14,226 bases of DNA from CAZAQB01 sp964487155 (GTDB taxonomy: Bacteria; Pseudomonadota; Gammaproteobacteria; Nitrococcales; Nitrococcaceae): the NCBI GenBank assembly GCA_964487155.1, contig CAZAQB010000086.1:1-14226 (forward strand), written 5' to 3'. Under the pieces are notes generated by a model. That model was given only the letters and a program-made list of their open reading frames with translations, was not told the origin of the DNA and searched no databases. Numbering within the stretch: position 1 is the first letter of the stretch; each line of letters opens with the position of its first letter. Below, in pieces: positions 6,306 to 13,154 of this stretch. Position numbers and translations under genes: made by a program.

Positions 6306-6402
6306 TCTCAGCGGGCACGTTAAGGGAGGGGCCAAAGACGGGGAAGTAATGAATCCCTCTATGTTTAAGCGGCCGGGTTATATGCAACGCGGACCGTGCG
6401 GC

Positions 6403-7161
6403 CTACTGCACCGGTTTCACCGGCAGGGCGCCCCAGGCCTGGGTCACCGGCATGATCTCCATGGCGTTGATGTTCACGTGCGGCGGCAGGCTGGTGACCC
6501 ACCAGACGCACTCGGCGATGTCCTCCGGTACGATGGGATCCTTGCCGCGGTAGAGGCTGTCGGCCTTTTCCCGGTCGCCCCGAAAGCGCACCACGGAGAA
6601 CTCGGTCTCGCACAATCCCGGGTCCAGGTCGGTGACCCGCACCCGGGTGCCCAGCAGGTCGGCCCGCAGGTTGCGCGTGAACTGCTGCACGAAGGCCTTG
6701 CTGCCGCCGTAGACATGGCCGCCGGGATAGGGCCAGCGCCCGGCAATGGAGCCCAGGTTCACCACATGCCCCCGGTTGCGCTCCACCATGCCGGGCAGCA
6801 CCGTGCGGGTCACGTACATGAGGCCCTTGACGTTGGTGTCCACCATCGCCTCCCACTCATCGAGGTCGGCCTCCCAGGCAGGCTCCAGCCCCAGCCCGAC
6901 GCCGGCGTTGTTGAGCAGGACATCCACCTCTGCGAACGGCCCGTCCAGGGAGCCCATCATGCTCTCCACGGCGTTGCGGTCGCGCACGTCCAGCGGCAGC
7001 AGCCGCACCTGGTCGGCGCCGCCGAGGTCTTCCTGCATGGCTTCCAGCCGTTCCCGCCGCCGGGCCGCCAGCACCAGCCGCCAGCCGTTGTCGGCGAAGC
7101 GCCGGGCGCAGGCGGCGCCAAAGCCGCTGGAGGCGCCGGTGATGAGGATGGTTCCGGTCAT
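6403..7161 (-). CDS. ydfG: NADP-dependent 3-hydroxy acid dehydrogenase, YdfG-type short-chain dehydrogenase
   Basis: A 252-residue classical short-chain dehydrogenase, closely similar along its length to E. coli YdfG, which oxidises L-allo-threonine and serine and reduces malonic semialdehyde. Visible: Gly-rich cofactor loop TGASSGFG (8-15), AARRRERL (32-39) with basic residues typical for NADP, NNAG (84-87), catalytic Asn110, Ser138, Tyr151 and Lys155 (YGGSK), and the YdfG-like ending PPHVNINAMEIMPVTQ. The ATG at 7161 follows GGGAGAA and puts the Gly-loop at the usual place; the in-frame extension to 7272 is not supported. It lies 59 bp downstream of the 160-residue unknown gene and probably belongs to the alcohol dehydrogenase operon, where it could act on an aldehyde or hydroxy-acid intermediate. 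Confidence 0.93.
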   Translation of the reverse strand: MTGTILITGASSGFGAACARRFADNGWRLVLAARRRERLEAMQEDLGGADQVRLLPLDVRDRNAVESMMGSLDGPFAEVDVLLNNAGVGLGLEPAWEADLDEWEAMVDTNVKGLMYVTRTVLPGMVERNRGHVVNLGSIAGRWPYPGGHVYGGSKAFVQQFTRNLRADLLGTRVRVTDLDPGLCETEFSVVRFRGDREKADSLYRGKDPIVPEDIAECVWWVTSLPPHVNINAMEIMPVTQAWGALPVKPVQ

Positions 7162-7220
7162 GGGCTGATTCTCCCGATGGCTCGATGAATGGGGCCGCGG
7201 CGCGGCGGGCTGCCCTCTCC

Positions 7221-7703
7221 TCAGCACTCCACCTCGAAGTCCCGCACCGGCACGAAGCGCACGCCGTCGCACGCCGGCTGCAGCACCACCACCGCCGAGC
7301 GGGGCACCACCCCGGCTCCCAGGCCGGCCATCTGGTGGGACAGGGCCTCCACCACCGGATCCTGCCGGGCGGCGGGCGGCAGGTCCAGGTAGAAACCCAC
7401 CACGGAGTCGTCCTCCAGAGCGGCGGCCCAGGCCGCTTCGTTGCGGGCCCGCTCCAGCTCCCGGCGCAGATCTGCGTCCGCCGGCTCGACCCCTGAGTCC
7501 AGCACCTCCAGCAGCCGCTGGCTGAAGGCCGCCTGCGAGGCCGGGTCATCTTGCCCCGGGCGGCGCGGCCCGCCGGCCGCCACGAAGGCCCTGAGGAAGG
7601 CCTGGGGGGTGCACTCCCCGGCCCGGCGAATGGCCTCCCGGGCTTCGGCCACCGCGCGGCGGATCGCCTCCACCTGGCGCGCCCGGAATACCGCGGAACT
7701 CAA
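7221..7703 (-). CDS. Unrecognised 160-residue protein, TTG start, coupled to the alcohol dehydrogenase
   Basis: I do not recognise this family. The frame is open from well upstream, but the upstream part overlaps the dehydrogenase. The likely start is TTG at 7703, sharing two bases with the dehydrogenase stop (TTGA) and preceded by AGGTGG about 6 nt upstream, a translational-coupling arrangement. The protein has an Arg/Ala/Glu-rich helical N-terminal half (VEAIRRAVAEAREAIRRAGE, 11-30; RRELERARNEAAWAAAL, 80-96), then a probable alpha/beta part (VVGFYLDLPP, 101-110; RSAVVVLQPACDGVRFVPV, 135-153), and ends with Cys160. No signal peptide or membrane helix is seen. Being sandwiched between a zinc dehydrogenase and YdfG, it may serve the same pathway; this is inference. 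Confidence 0.75.
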   Translation of the reverse strand: MSSAVFRARQVEAIRRAVAEAREAIRRAGECTPQAFLRAFVAAGGPRRPGQDDPASQAAFSQRLLEVLDSGVEPADADLRRELERARNEAAWAAALEDDSVVGFYLDLPPAARQDPVVEALSHQMAGLGAGVVPRSAVVVLQPACDGVRFVPVRDFEVEC

Positions 7704-8824
7704 AGCATGACCACCTGGCGCAGCACCTCGCCGTCGGCCAGGCGGTCGAAGGCGGCATTGATCTGGTCCAGGCGGATGGTCTCGGAGAGCAGCCGATCCA
7801 CCGGCAGGCGGCCGCGCCGGAACAGGCCGACGTAGCGGGGAATGTCCCGCACCGGTATGCAGCTGCCGACATAGCTGCCCTTGAGGGTGCGCTCCTCCGC
7901 CACCAGGCTGGCCTGCTGAATGCTGATATGGCGCGCCGGGTTGGCAAGGCCGGCGGTCACCGTGGTGCCGCCCCGTCGCGTGATGTGGTAGGCCATCTCC
8001 AGGGCCTTCTCGGAGCCCGCCACCTCGACGGCATAGTCCACGCCGCCGCCGGTGACCTCGCGCACCCGGGAGACCACCTCCGGGTCGCCGGCCTCGAAGG
8101 TGTCGGTGGCCCCCAGCTCCCGGGCCAGCTTCAGCTTGGCGGGCAGCAGATCCACCGCCACCACCCGCTCGGCGCCGCAGGCAAGCGCCCCCAGCAGCGC
8201 CGCCAGGCCGACGCCGCCCAGGCCCACCACGGCCACCGAGGCACCCGGCGGCACCCGCGCCGTGTTGACCACCGCACCCACCCCGGTGAGCACCGCACAA
8301 CCGAACAGGGCGGCGTGCTCCAGGGGCATGTCCGTGGGCACCGGCACCAGCGAGTGGCGCGAGACCACCGCATGGTCGGCAAACGCCGACACCCCCAGGT
8401 GGTGGTGAATGGGCTCGCCGGCGAGGCTCAGCCGCCGCCCTCCGGCCAGCATCTCGCCGCGCAGGTTGGCGCCGTTGCCCGGCTCGCAGAGGGCCGGCCG
8501 CCCCTCGGCGCAGGGCCGGCAGTGGCCGCAGCTCGGCACGAACACCATGACCACGTGGTCGCCGGGGTTGAGGTCGTGCACGCCGGGGCCGACCGCTTCC
8601 ACCACCCCGGCCGCCTCATGGCCCAGGGCCATGGGCACCGGCCGGGGGCGGTCGCCGTTGATCACGGAGAGATCCGAATGGCACAGCCCGGCCGCCTTGA
8701 TGCGCACCAGCACCTCGCCCTCGCCGGGCCCCTGCAGGTCCAGGGTTTCCAGGGTCAGCGGCGCCGAGTCGGCAAACGGGCGGGACGTGCTGCGCTCGTG
8801 CACAACCGCGGCGGTCACCTGCAT
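7700..8824 (-). CDS. Zinc-dependent alcohol dehydrogenase (MDR family, class III-like)
   Basis: A 374-residue medium-chain dehydrogenase, expected to interconvert alcohols and aldehydes with NAD(H) in the cytoplasm. Catalytic zinc ligands: Cys48 (GLCHSD), His69-Glu70 (GHEAAG) and Cys176 (FGCAVLTG). Structural zinc cysteines: Cys99, Cys102, Cys105 and Cys113 (CGHCRPCAEGRPALC). Rossmann motif GLGGVG at 201-206, followed by VVAVDL, whose acidic residue favours NAD over NADP. The four structural cysteines and total length match class III-like bacterial enzymes, but glutathione dependence cannot be decided. The ATG at 8824 has AAGGAG 7 nt upstream. It is first in a probable operon with the 160-residue unknown and ydfG. 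A MITE-like repeat lies directly upstream. Confidence 0.93.
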   Translation of the reverse strand: MQVTAAVVHERSTSRPFADSAPLTLETLDLQGPGEGEVLVRIKAAGLCHSDLSVINGDRPRPVPMALGHEAAGVVEAVGPGVHDLNPGDHVVMVFVPSCGHCRPCAEGRPALCEPGNGANLRGEMLAGGRRLSLAGEPIHHHLGVSAFADHAVVSRHSLVPVPTDMPLEHAALFGCAVLTGVGAVVNTARVPPGASVAVVGLGGVGLAALLGALACGAERVVAVDLLPAKLKLARELGATDTFEAGDPEVVSRVREVTGGGVDYAVEVAGSEKALEMAYHITRRGGTTVTAGLANPARHISIQQASLVAEERTLKGSYVGSCIPVRDIPRYVGLFRRGRLPVDRLLSETIRLDQINAAFDRLADGEVLRQVVML

Positions 8825-8877
8825 GGGTCGTCTCCTTGGATTGCCCGCCCGGGGGCCCCGGGGACGTGCGGGCCCTG

Positions 8878-9040
8878 GCCCGGAGATTTCACAAATTTGC
8901 ACCGATCTCGCTTGTCTCTTGGCCCCACAAGGGATCTTTTCTCAGTCGGCCGTACTCACCGATACGCCGCTCCTTCGAAACGTCCCTTGTGAAACCAAAA
9001 TCCTACGCGATATCAGCACAAATTCATGAAATCTTCGGGC
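8878..9040. mobile_element. MITE-like 163-bp inverted-repeat element
   Basis: The left arm (8878-8946) and the complement of the right arm (8972-9040) align over about 69 bases with roughly 70-75% identity by eye. Well-kept blocks are AGATTTCA, AATTTG, TTGG and CACAAGGGA (a perfect 9-bp inverted match at 8926-8934 and 8983-8991). The outer ends are GCCCGGAG and GCCCGAAG. It is more AT-rich than its surroundings and carries no reading frame. This is the form of a miniature inverted-repeat transposable element or a very long hairpin. No target-site duplication is evident. It fills the gap between the TerB-like gene and the alcohol dehydrogenase and must contain or separate the dehydrogenase promoter. 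Confidence 0.6.
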
Positions 9041-9054
9041 TAGGCAGATGGCGC

Positions 9055-9546
9055 TCAGTCGTAGTCGTAGTCGCCGTAGTAGCTGCTGCTCATCTGGCGC
9101 TGGGCGCGCAGCTTGGCGGCGATGAAGTCCTTGTGGGAGACGTTCAGCAACCCAGCGATCTTGCGCACCAGGTGCTCCTCGTAGCGGTCCATGTCGGCGT
9201 CCGACAGGCTGACCCGCCAGAGTAGCTCCACCACGTGGACCTTCTGGTCGTAGTCAAGCTGCTCGTTGATCAGCGAGGTGAACTCGAAGTGGTCGGTCGC
9301 CTCGTGGGCCTCCCGGTCGGCCAGCTCGATGAGCTCGGAGGTTTCCTCCGGCGATAGCCGGAAGGTCTCCTGGACGCCGTCGTGGATGGCCTGGAACTCG
9401 ACGCTGTCACGCTCTGAGTCGGCCTGGGCCATCTCGATGAGCAGGGCGGCGGTTGCCAGTTGCAGGCGATGTTCGAGGGAGCCGGCGCCCGGGGCGTGCT
9501 CCGGACTGATGCGCTCCTGGTAGAAGCGCTTGATGGCGTCCAACAT
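9055..9546 (-). CDS. TerB-like protein (tellurite-resistance TerB family fold)
   Basis: A 163-residue soluble, acidic, helical protein. The segment LATAALLIEMAQADSERD (29-46), continuing through FRLSPEETSELI and VVELLWRVSLSDADMDRYE, matches the TerB/DUF533-like pattern of paired helical, acidic repeats known to bind metal in TerB. The chain ends in an unusual SSSYYGDYDYD tail. No other ter genes (TerC, TerD, TerE) are nearby, so tellurite resistance should not be assumed; lone TerB-domain proteins are common and mostly uncharacterised. The start at 9546 was chosen as the ATG preceding the conserved region; its ribosome-binding site is weak (GGAG about 15 nt upstream). It is divergent from the DUF3833 operon. 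Confidence 0.8.
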   Translation of the reverse strand: MLDAIKRFYQERISPEHAPGAGSLEHRLQLATAALLIEMAQADSERDSVEFQAIHDGVQETFRLSPEETSELIELADREAHEATDHFEFTSLINEQLDYDQKVHVVELLWRVSLSDADMDRYEEHLVRKIAGLLNVSHKDFIAAKLRAQRQMSSSYYGDYDYD

Positions 9547-9605
9547 GATGTTTTTTCGGTGCTCCGCGGCTGAAGGACGGTCGTGCCGGATCGGGGACAC
9601 TCGCA

Positions 9606-9615
9606 ACAATATTGT
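9606..9615. promoter_or_regulatory. Palindrome ACAATATTGT in the divergent promoter region
   Basis: A perfect 10-bp AT-rich palindrome in the 185-bp space between the TerB-like gene and the lipoprotein gene. On the minus strand it overlaps TACAAT, a possible -10 for the TerB-like gene, but no convincing -35 is found at normal spacing. Confidence 0.3.
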
Positions 9616-9671
9616 ATGGCCGGGGCGACAGATCAAGCCTCATACGGTTAAGCGGACATGAACCACCCTCT

Positions 9672-9701
9672 TGTACAATAAATTTTCCGCACGTGTACAA
9701 T
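9672..9701. promoter_or_regulatory. Two TGTACAAT direct repeats, 22 bp apart
   Basis: TGTACAAT occurs at 9672-9679 and 9694-9701, a spacing of two helical turns, with a degenerate third copy (TGTCCACAAT) at about 9705-9714. The first copy is part of the palindrome TTGTACAA. They lie 30-60 bp before the lipoprotein start, the place expected for an operator. The repeats also contain TACAAT, which could serve as -10 elements. Confidence 0.4.
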
Positions 9702-9731
9702 TTGTGTCCACAATCTGCCGAGGTCACCGCC

Positions 9732-10292
9732 ATGTCCCCAGCCCGCTACCTGCGCATTCGCCGGCTGCCCGCCCTGCTGCCCGCCCTGCTGGCCGCACTG
9801 CTGCTCGCCGGCTGTTCCGGCCCGGCTCCCCGGGACTACGCCGGCACGGCCCCGGAATTCCGGCTGGAGGACTACTTCGACGGCGAGGTGCGCGCCTGGG
9901 GCGTGTTCCGCGGCCGGGATGGCGCGCTGCGCCGGCAGTTCACGGTGGACATCCTGGGCCGCATGGAAGGCGGCGAGCTGGTGCTGGAGGAAGACTTCCG
10001 CTACCGCGACGGCGAGACCGAGCGCCGGGTCTGGCGCATCCGCCCCACCGGCCCCCACAGCTACGAGGGGCGCGCCGGGGACGTGGTGGGGGTCGCCCAG
10101 GGCGAGGCCCACGGCAGCGTGCTGCGCTGGCGTTACGTGCTGGCCCTGGAGACCGACAGCGGCACCTGGGAACTCAACTTCGACGACTGGATGTTCCTCC
10201 AGGAGGACGGCGTGTTGCTGAACCAGGCGCAGGTCTCGAAGTTCGGCTTTACCATGGGCGAAGTGCTGATCGCCTTCCAGCGGAGGAACTGA
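9732..10292 (+). CDS. DUF3833 family lipoprotein
   Basis: A 186-residue predicted outer-membrane lipoprotein: basic N-terminus, hydrophobic stretch, and lipobox LLLAGC with Cys28, followed by Ser, which favours the outer membrane. The mature part is a soluble beta-rich domain with DYFDGEVRAWGVF (46-58) and LNFDDWMFLQEDGVLLN features typical of DUF3833. The function is unknown. In several gammaproteobacteria this family is, to my knowledge, encoded with chalcone isomerase-like, DUF2878, DUF1365 and cyclopropane-fatty-acid-synthase-like genes, suggesting a link to fatty-acid modification or membrane stress. Only the chalcone isomerase-like partner is present here. The ATG at 9732 follows GAGGT by 8 nt. 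The next gene starts 3 bp after the stop. Confidence 0.88.
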   Translation: MSPARYLRIRRLPALLPALLAALLLAGCSGPAPRDYAGTAPEFRLEDYFDGEVRAWGVFRGRDGALRRQFTVDILGRMEGGELVLEEDFRYRDGETERRVWRIRPTGPHSYEGRAGDVVGVAQGEAHGSVLRWRYVLALETDSGTWELNFDDWMFLQEDGVLLNQAQVSKFGFTMGEVLIAFQRRN

Positions 10293-10295
10293 GCC

Positions 10296-10871
10296 ATGGC
10301 CCGGCTGTGCGCCGCACTGCTGCTGAGCCTGTCTGCCATCGTCGCCCATGGGCGTACCGGCGAACCTGTCACGGTGGCGGGGGCCGAGTTTGCCGCCGCC
10401 GCGTCCCTGGCCGAGCGGCGCCTGCCCCTGGCCGGCACCGGCATCGCCCGCTACGGCTACTTCATCAAGGTCTACGCCGCGGCGCTGTACGCGCCCGAGG
10501 GCCTGGAGCCCCCCGCCCTGCTCTCCGGCGACCACCCCCTGCGCCTGGAGATCCACTACCTGCGGGAACTGGAGGCAAAGGTTCTGGCCGAGGCCGCGGA
10601 GAAGGTGCTGAAGCGCCAGCTTCCGCCGGCCCGCTACCAGGAACTGCAAGCGCGCATCGACCGCTTCCACGGTTTCTACCAGGACGTGGCCGAGGGCGAC
10701 CGCTACGCCATGCAGTACGCCCCCGGAGCCGGCACCACCCTGCTGCGCAACGGCCGCCCGGTGGGCAGCGTGGAGGGCGCCGATTTCGCCGCCGCCTACT
10801 TCGGCATCTGGCTGGGCGGGAACCCCCTGTCGGAGGACCTGCGCACCGCGCTGCTCGGTACCGGCGACTGA
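10296..10871 (+). CDS. Exported chalcone isomerase-like protein
   Basis: A 191-residue protein with a signal peptide (MARLCAALLLSLSAIVAHG, probable cleavage after about residue 19), so it is likely periplasmic. The mature part has features of the bacterial chalcone isomerase-like family: GIARYGYFIKVYAAALYAP (49-67), LEIHYLRELEA, a central helical part, and TLLRNGRPVGSVEGADFAAAYFGIWLGGNPL near the end. Bacterial members usually lack flavonoid activity, and their role is unsettled; fatty-acid binding is one proposal for the fold. GGAGG about 9 nt upstream lies inside the end of the lipoprotein gene, and the 3-bp gap implies co-translation. The pairing suggests that the lipoprotein and this protein act together in the envelope. 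Confidence 0.88.
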   Translation: MARLCAALLLSLSAIVAHGRTGEPVTVAGAEFAAAASLAERRLPLAGTGIARYGYFIKVYAAALYAPEGLEPPALLSGDHPLRLEIHYLRELEAKVLAEAAEKVLKRQLPPARYQELQARIDRFHGFYQDVAEGDRYAMQYAPGAGTTLLRNGRPVGSVEGADFAAAYFGIWLGGNPLSEDLRTALLGTGD

Positions 10872-10938
10872 CACCGCCGCGGCCCGGGCGCGCTGGCCTG
10901 GGCCTCACCCGGAGGGGAACATCGGCCGTGGTCGTTTA

Positions 10939-11138
10939 GCCGCGAGATGCACACGACATGGACGTGAATGGAGAAAGAGCGGGTTCTCGTCCGCCGCGGC
11001 AACCGGCAGGATCCCACGCGGCCCCGATACCCGCCCGGACGCCTGCCCCAACCCACACCGACCCGCCGGTGCGCCTCCGTGCCCGGGCGGCTGAAAACGC
11101 CGGCACCATCCACGTCCATCTCGCGTGCATCTCGCGGC
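10939..11138. mobile_element. 200-bp element bounded by 33-bp inverted repeats
   Basis: The left end (10939-10971) and the complement of the right end (11106-11138) match at 30 of 33 positions, beginning GCCGCGAGATGCAC and ending ATGG. Each arm is built of degenerate 11-bp units (CGCGAGATGCA, CGCGAGATGGA). The interior is GC-rich and non-coding. It sits between the convergent chalcone isomerase-like and membrane-protein genes. This looks like a MITE-type element or a large stem that could act on transcript ends. No target-site duplication is obvious. Confidence 0.6.
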
Positions 11139-11152
11139 CAGTCTTTCTCTCC

Positions 11153-11854
11153 TCAGCCCAGCCGCGAGAGCGTCAGCGCCAGCCGCTCCAGGCCGCCGAA
11201 GGGCGCGGCGGCGAGCGGCGGCACGCCGGTGGCGGCGCCGTGGGCCAGATCCACCACCACCGCCGCCACCAGCACCAGGGCCAGCAGGTAGTTGGCGCTG
11301 GACAACCACGGCCAGCGGCCCTGGGCCCGGCACACCAGGGTGCAGGCCGCCGGGGCCAGGGCGAGCCCCACCACCACAGCGCCCGCAAGCACCGCCGGGG
11401 CGGCCTGCGCCCAGCTGAGCCATTGGGGCCCCAGGCCGCCGGCGGATACCAGACGATGGATGACGAACCCTGCCACCCAGCAGCCGGCCCAGAGCGAACC
11501 CAGCGTACCCCACACCCGGGCGGCATAGAGGCCATGGGCGCGCACGGCGACGTTGTACAGCAGCGCCGCCGGACCCAGCAGCACCAGCACGCCCAGCAGG
11601 AACGGCGCAACGCCGGGGACCGTTGGACGCACGGCGATCAGGCCCAGCAGGCTGAGCGCCAGCAGCCAAGTCAGGGATTGCCAGAAGCGGCGCCGGAATA
11701 CATCCCGGGTGGCCTGGGCCCAGGCCGAGGGGCCGCCGGTCATCAGCGCCCCGAACACCTCGGCATAACGGGTAGTGACGGCCAGTTGCTGGGCCTCGCG
11801 CATCAGCGCATCCCGGTCCGGCTGCAGTTCTGCACGGGGCGTTGGGGCGGCCAT
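11153..11854 (-). CDS. Hypothetical membrane protein with about five transmembrane segments
   Basis: I do not recognise the family. The protein is 233 residues from the ATG at 11854. It has a soluble N-terminal part of about 55 residues (MREAQQLAVTTRYAEVFGAL), then hydrophobic segments at about 58-75, 81-103, 115-136, 152-175 and 187-203, and a short tail. Its inner-membrane location is inferred from these segments. The GGAG upstream is about 15 nt from the ATG, further than ideal. The frame is open to 12112, but the extra stretch is Arg/Pro/Ser-rich, lacks a good start and runs towards REP sequence, so I leave it out. It stands alone between a MITE-like element and a REP-rich gap. Confidence 0.75.
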   Translation of the reverse strand: MAAPTPRAELQPDRDALMREAQQLAVTTRYAEVFGALMTGGPSAWAQATRDVFRRRFWQSLTWLLALSLLGLIAVRPTVPGVAPFLLGVLVLLGPAALLYNVAVRAHGLYAARVWGTLGSLWAGCWVAGFVIHRLVSAGGLGPQWLSWAQAAPAVLAGAVVVGLALAPAACTLVCRAQGRWPWLSSANYLLALVLVAAVVVDLAHGAATGVPPLAAAPFGGLERLALTLSRLG

Positions 11855-12118
11855 CGTGATCGGGCGTCTCCAGGGATATTCGTCGTCCCAAACTTTTGGA
11901 GTCTCAGGCACCCTGGAAGGTGCCGTAAGGGCAGCGGGGAAAGTAGCGCCGGAGCGTGCGCCAGTCCGCGACCGCGTTGGCGAAATCAGCGCCTTGGAGA
12001 TCAATGCGGTTTGGAACCGGGCCGATGTGGCCGGCCGGGACCGGCCCTGCAGGGCGGAGCCGGCCGGCGCAGGCAGCAGCCGACATCTCCACCCGCGGTG
12101 GCCATACCCCACCCGGAT
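11855..12118. other. Non-coding gap upstream of the membrane protein
   Basis: No convincing gene is seen. It contains a small hairpin (GGCACC 11907-11912 with GGTGCC 11919-11924) and a cluster of GGCC-rich palindromes at about 12027-12070. Near 12075 is a decayed copy of the REP unit that follows at 12119 (GCAGCCGACATC). Promoters for the membrane protein should lie here, but no good -35/-10 pair stands out. Confidence 0.5.
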
Positions 12119-12144
12119 GTCGGTTGCAGTAGCAACCGACCTAC
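12119..12144 (-). repeat. REP-like hairpin, third family, copy 1
   Basis: GTCGGTTGC (12119-12127) pairs perfectly with GCAACCGAC (12132-12140) around a 4-base loop. Read on the minus strand the hairpin is headed by GTAG (12144-12141). It is the inverted partner of the unit at 12185-12210; paired changes in the stem (T for C, A for G) preserve the pairing between the two copies. Confidence 0.85.
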
Positions 12145-12184
12145 GCGCCGTGCGCCGGGCCGGCCACTGCCCGGGATCCCAGGC

Positions 12185-12210
12185 GTAGGTCGGCTGCTAC
12201 CGCAGCCGAC
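12185..12210 (+). repeat. REP-like hairpin, third family, copy 2
   Basis: GTAG is followed by GTCGGCTGC (12189-12197), loop TACC and GCAGCCGAC (12202-12210), a perfect 9-bp stem. It points opposite to copy 1, forming a BIME-like pair, and ends 27 bp downstream of the DUF1989 gene's stop. Confidence 0.85.
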
Positions 12211-12237
12211 ATCTTCAGCCGATGCCTCGCGGCCGGA

Positions 12238-13071
12238 TCAACCCTGGGGCAGGGTGAGTCCGTGGCAACCCCCGTAGGCCGCCGGCGCCGGCGGCTGCCA
12301 GCCGTGCAAACGCTCCGGGGGCAGATCGTAGACCTCCACCCCCAGGGGCCGGCAGACGTCGATGGGATCCCGGGCGTCGGGCCCCCACAGGGGCACCGAG
12401 AGGTCGCCGCCTGGGCAGGCGGACAGGGCGCACAGCAGGTCTACCTCGGCGAAGAACTCCAGGAAGTCCCCCGCCCGGGCAGGGCAGGCCTTCATGAAGT
12501 AGCGGTCCTCGTCGTTGAGGCCGGTGCACTGGAACACGTTCAGCACGTCGTGGACGTCGAACTCGGTGAGCCCGTGGGGCAGCACCGCCCGCACCAGGTT
12601 GGAGTGGCAGTGCCGGTCGAAATCGAGTCCGGTAAGCATGCGGTTCACGTACGGGTCGCAGCGGCTGCCCAGCAGGTCGTGGACCCGGCCGCCGTCCTGG
12701 TCCACGCCGTAGCCGGCCAGGGTGTCCCGGGTGATGGTCACCAGGGGCCGCAGGTAGGGCAGGTTGGACCACAGCCGGTCGTAGGTGGACACATGGGCCC
12801 GCTGCAGCTGGCGGGTGCGCGCCGCCCACATGCGCTCCCGGGGGTTGTGGGCGTTCCAGATGTTCAGGTCTCCCACCTGGGGGCCGTCAACGGCGACGAT
12901 GCGGAACACCTGTCCCGCCGCCACCCGCCACGCCCGGCCGCAGCGGACGGGCACCACCAGCCGCTCCACCAGCCGCCGCCCATCCTCCCCGGCCAGGGTG
13001 TCGTAGAAGCGGCGGTCCACCTCCAGTGCGCTGCCCGCAGTGCTGCGGTACGCTGCCGGCGGGTTGCCCAT
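12238..13071 (-). CDS. DUF1989 (urea carboxylase-associated family) protein
   Basis: A 277-residue soluble protein of the DUF1989 family. Visible family features: IVAVDGPQVGDLNIWNAHNP (58-77), ERMWAARTRQLQRAHVSTYDRLWSN (79-103), RPLVTITRDT (108-117), HDLLGSRCDPY (131-141), RHCHSNL (153-159) and ALSACPGGD (215-223); the conserved His and Cys residues suggest metal binding. Family members are often encoded beside urea carboxylase or allophanate hydrolase and their transporters, but none of those is in this window, so a urea or guanidine role is only a possibility. The ATG at 13071 has GAGGAG about 6 nt upstream, which decides the start. It is divergent from the DUF3634 gene. Confidence 0.9.
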   Translation of the reverse strand: MGNPPAAYRSTAGSALEVDRRFYDTLAGEDGRRLVERLVVPVRCGRAWRVAAGQVFRIVAVDGPQVGDLNIWNAHNPRERMWAARTRQLQRAHVSTYDRLWSNLPYLRPLVTITRDTLAGYGVDQDGGRVHDLLGSRCDPYVNRMLTGLDFDRHCHSNLVRAVLPHGLTEFDVHDVLNVFQCTGLNDEDRYFMKACPARAGDFLEFFAEVDLLCALSACPGGDLSVPLWGPDARDPIDVCRPLGVEVYDLPPERLHGWQPPAPAAYGGCHGLTLPQG

Positions 13072-13154
13072 GGCATGGCTCCTCAGTGGCCGTCGGGGCA
13101 AGCATAGGCCAAGGGAGCCGGGCCAAGACCTCTGCGAGGGGCGCGTTGGAAGCA

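Noticed and set aside
11904..12092. Small minus-strand open frame of 62 codons upstream of the membrane protein
   Set aside because: No ribosome-binding site or recognisable domain; it runs through REP-derived and palindromic DNA. It might be a gene remnant, but this cannot be supported.
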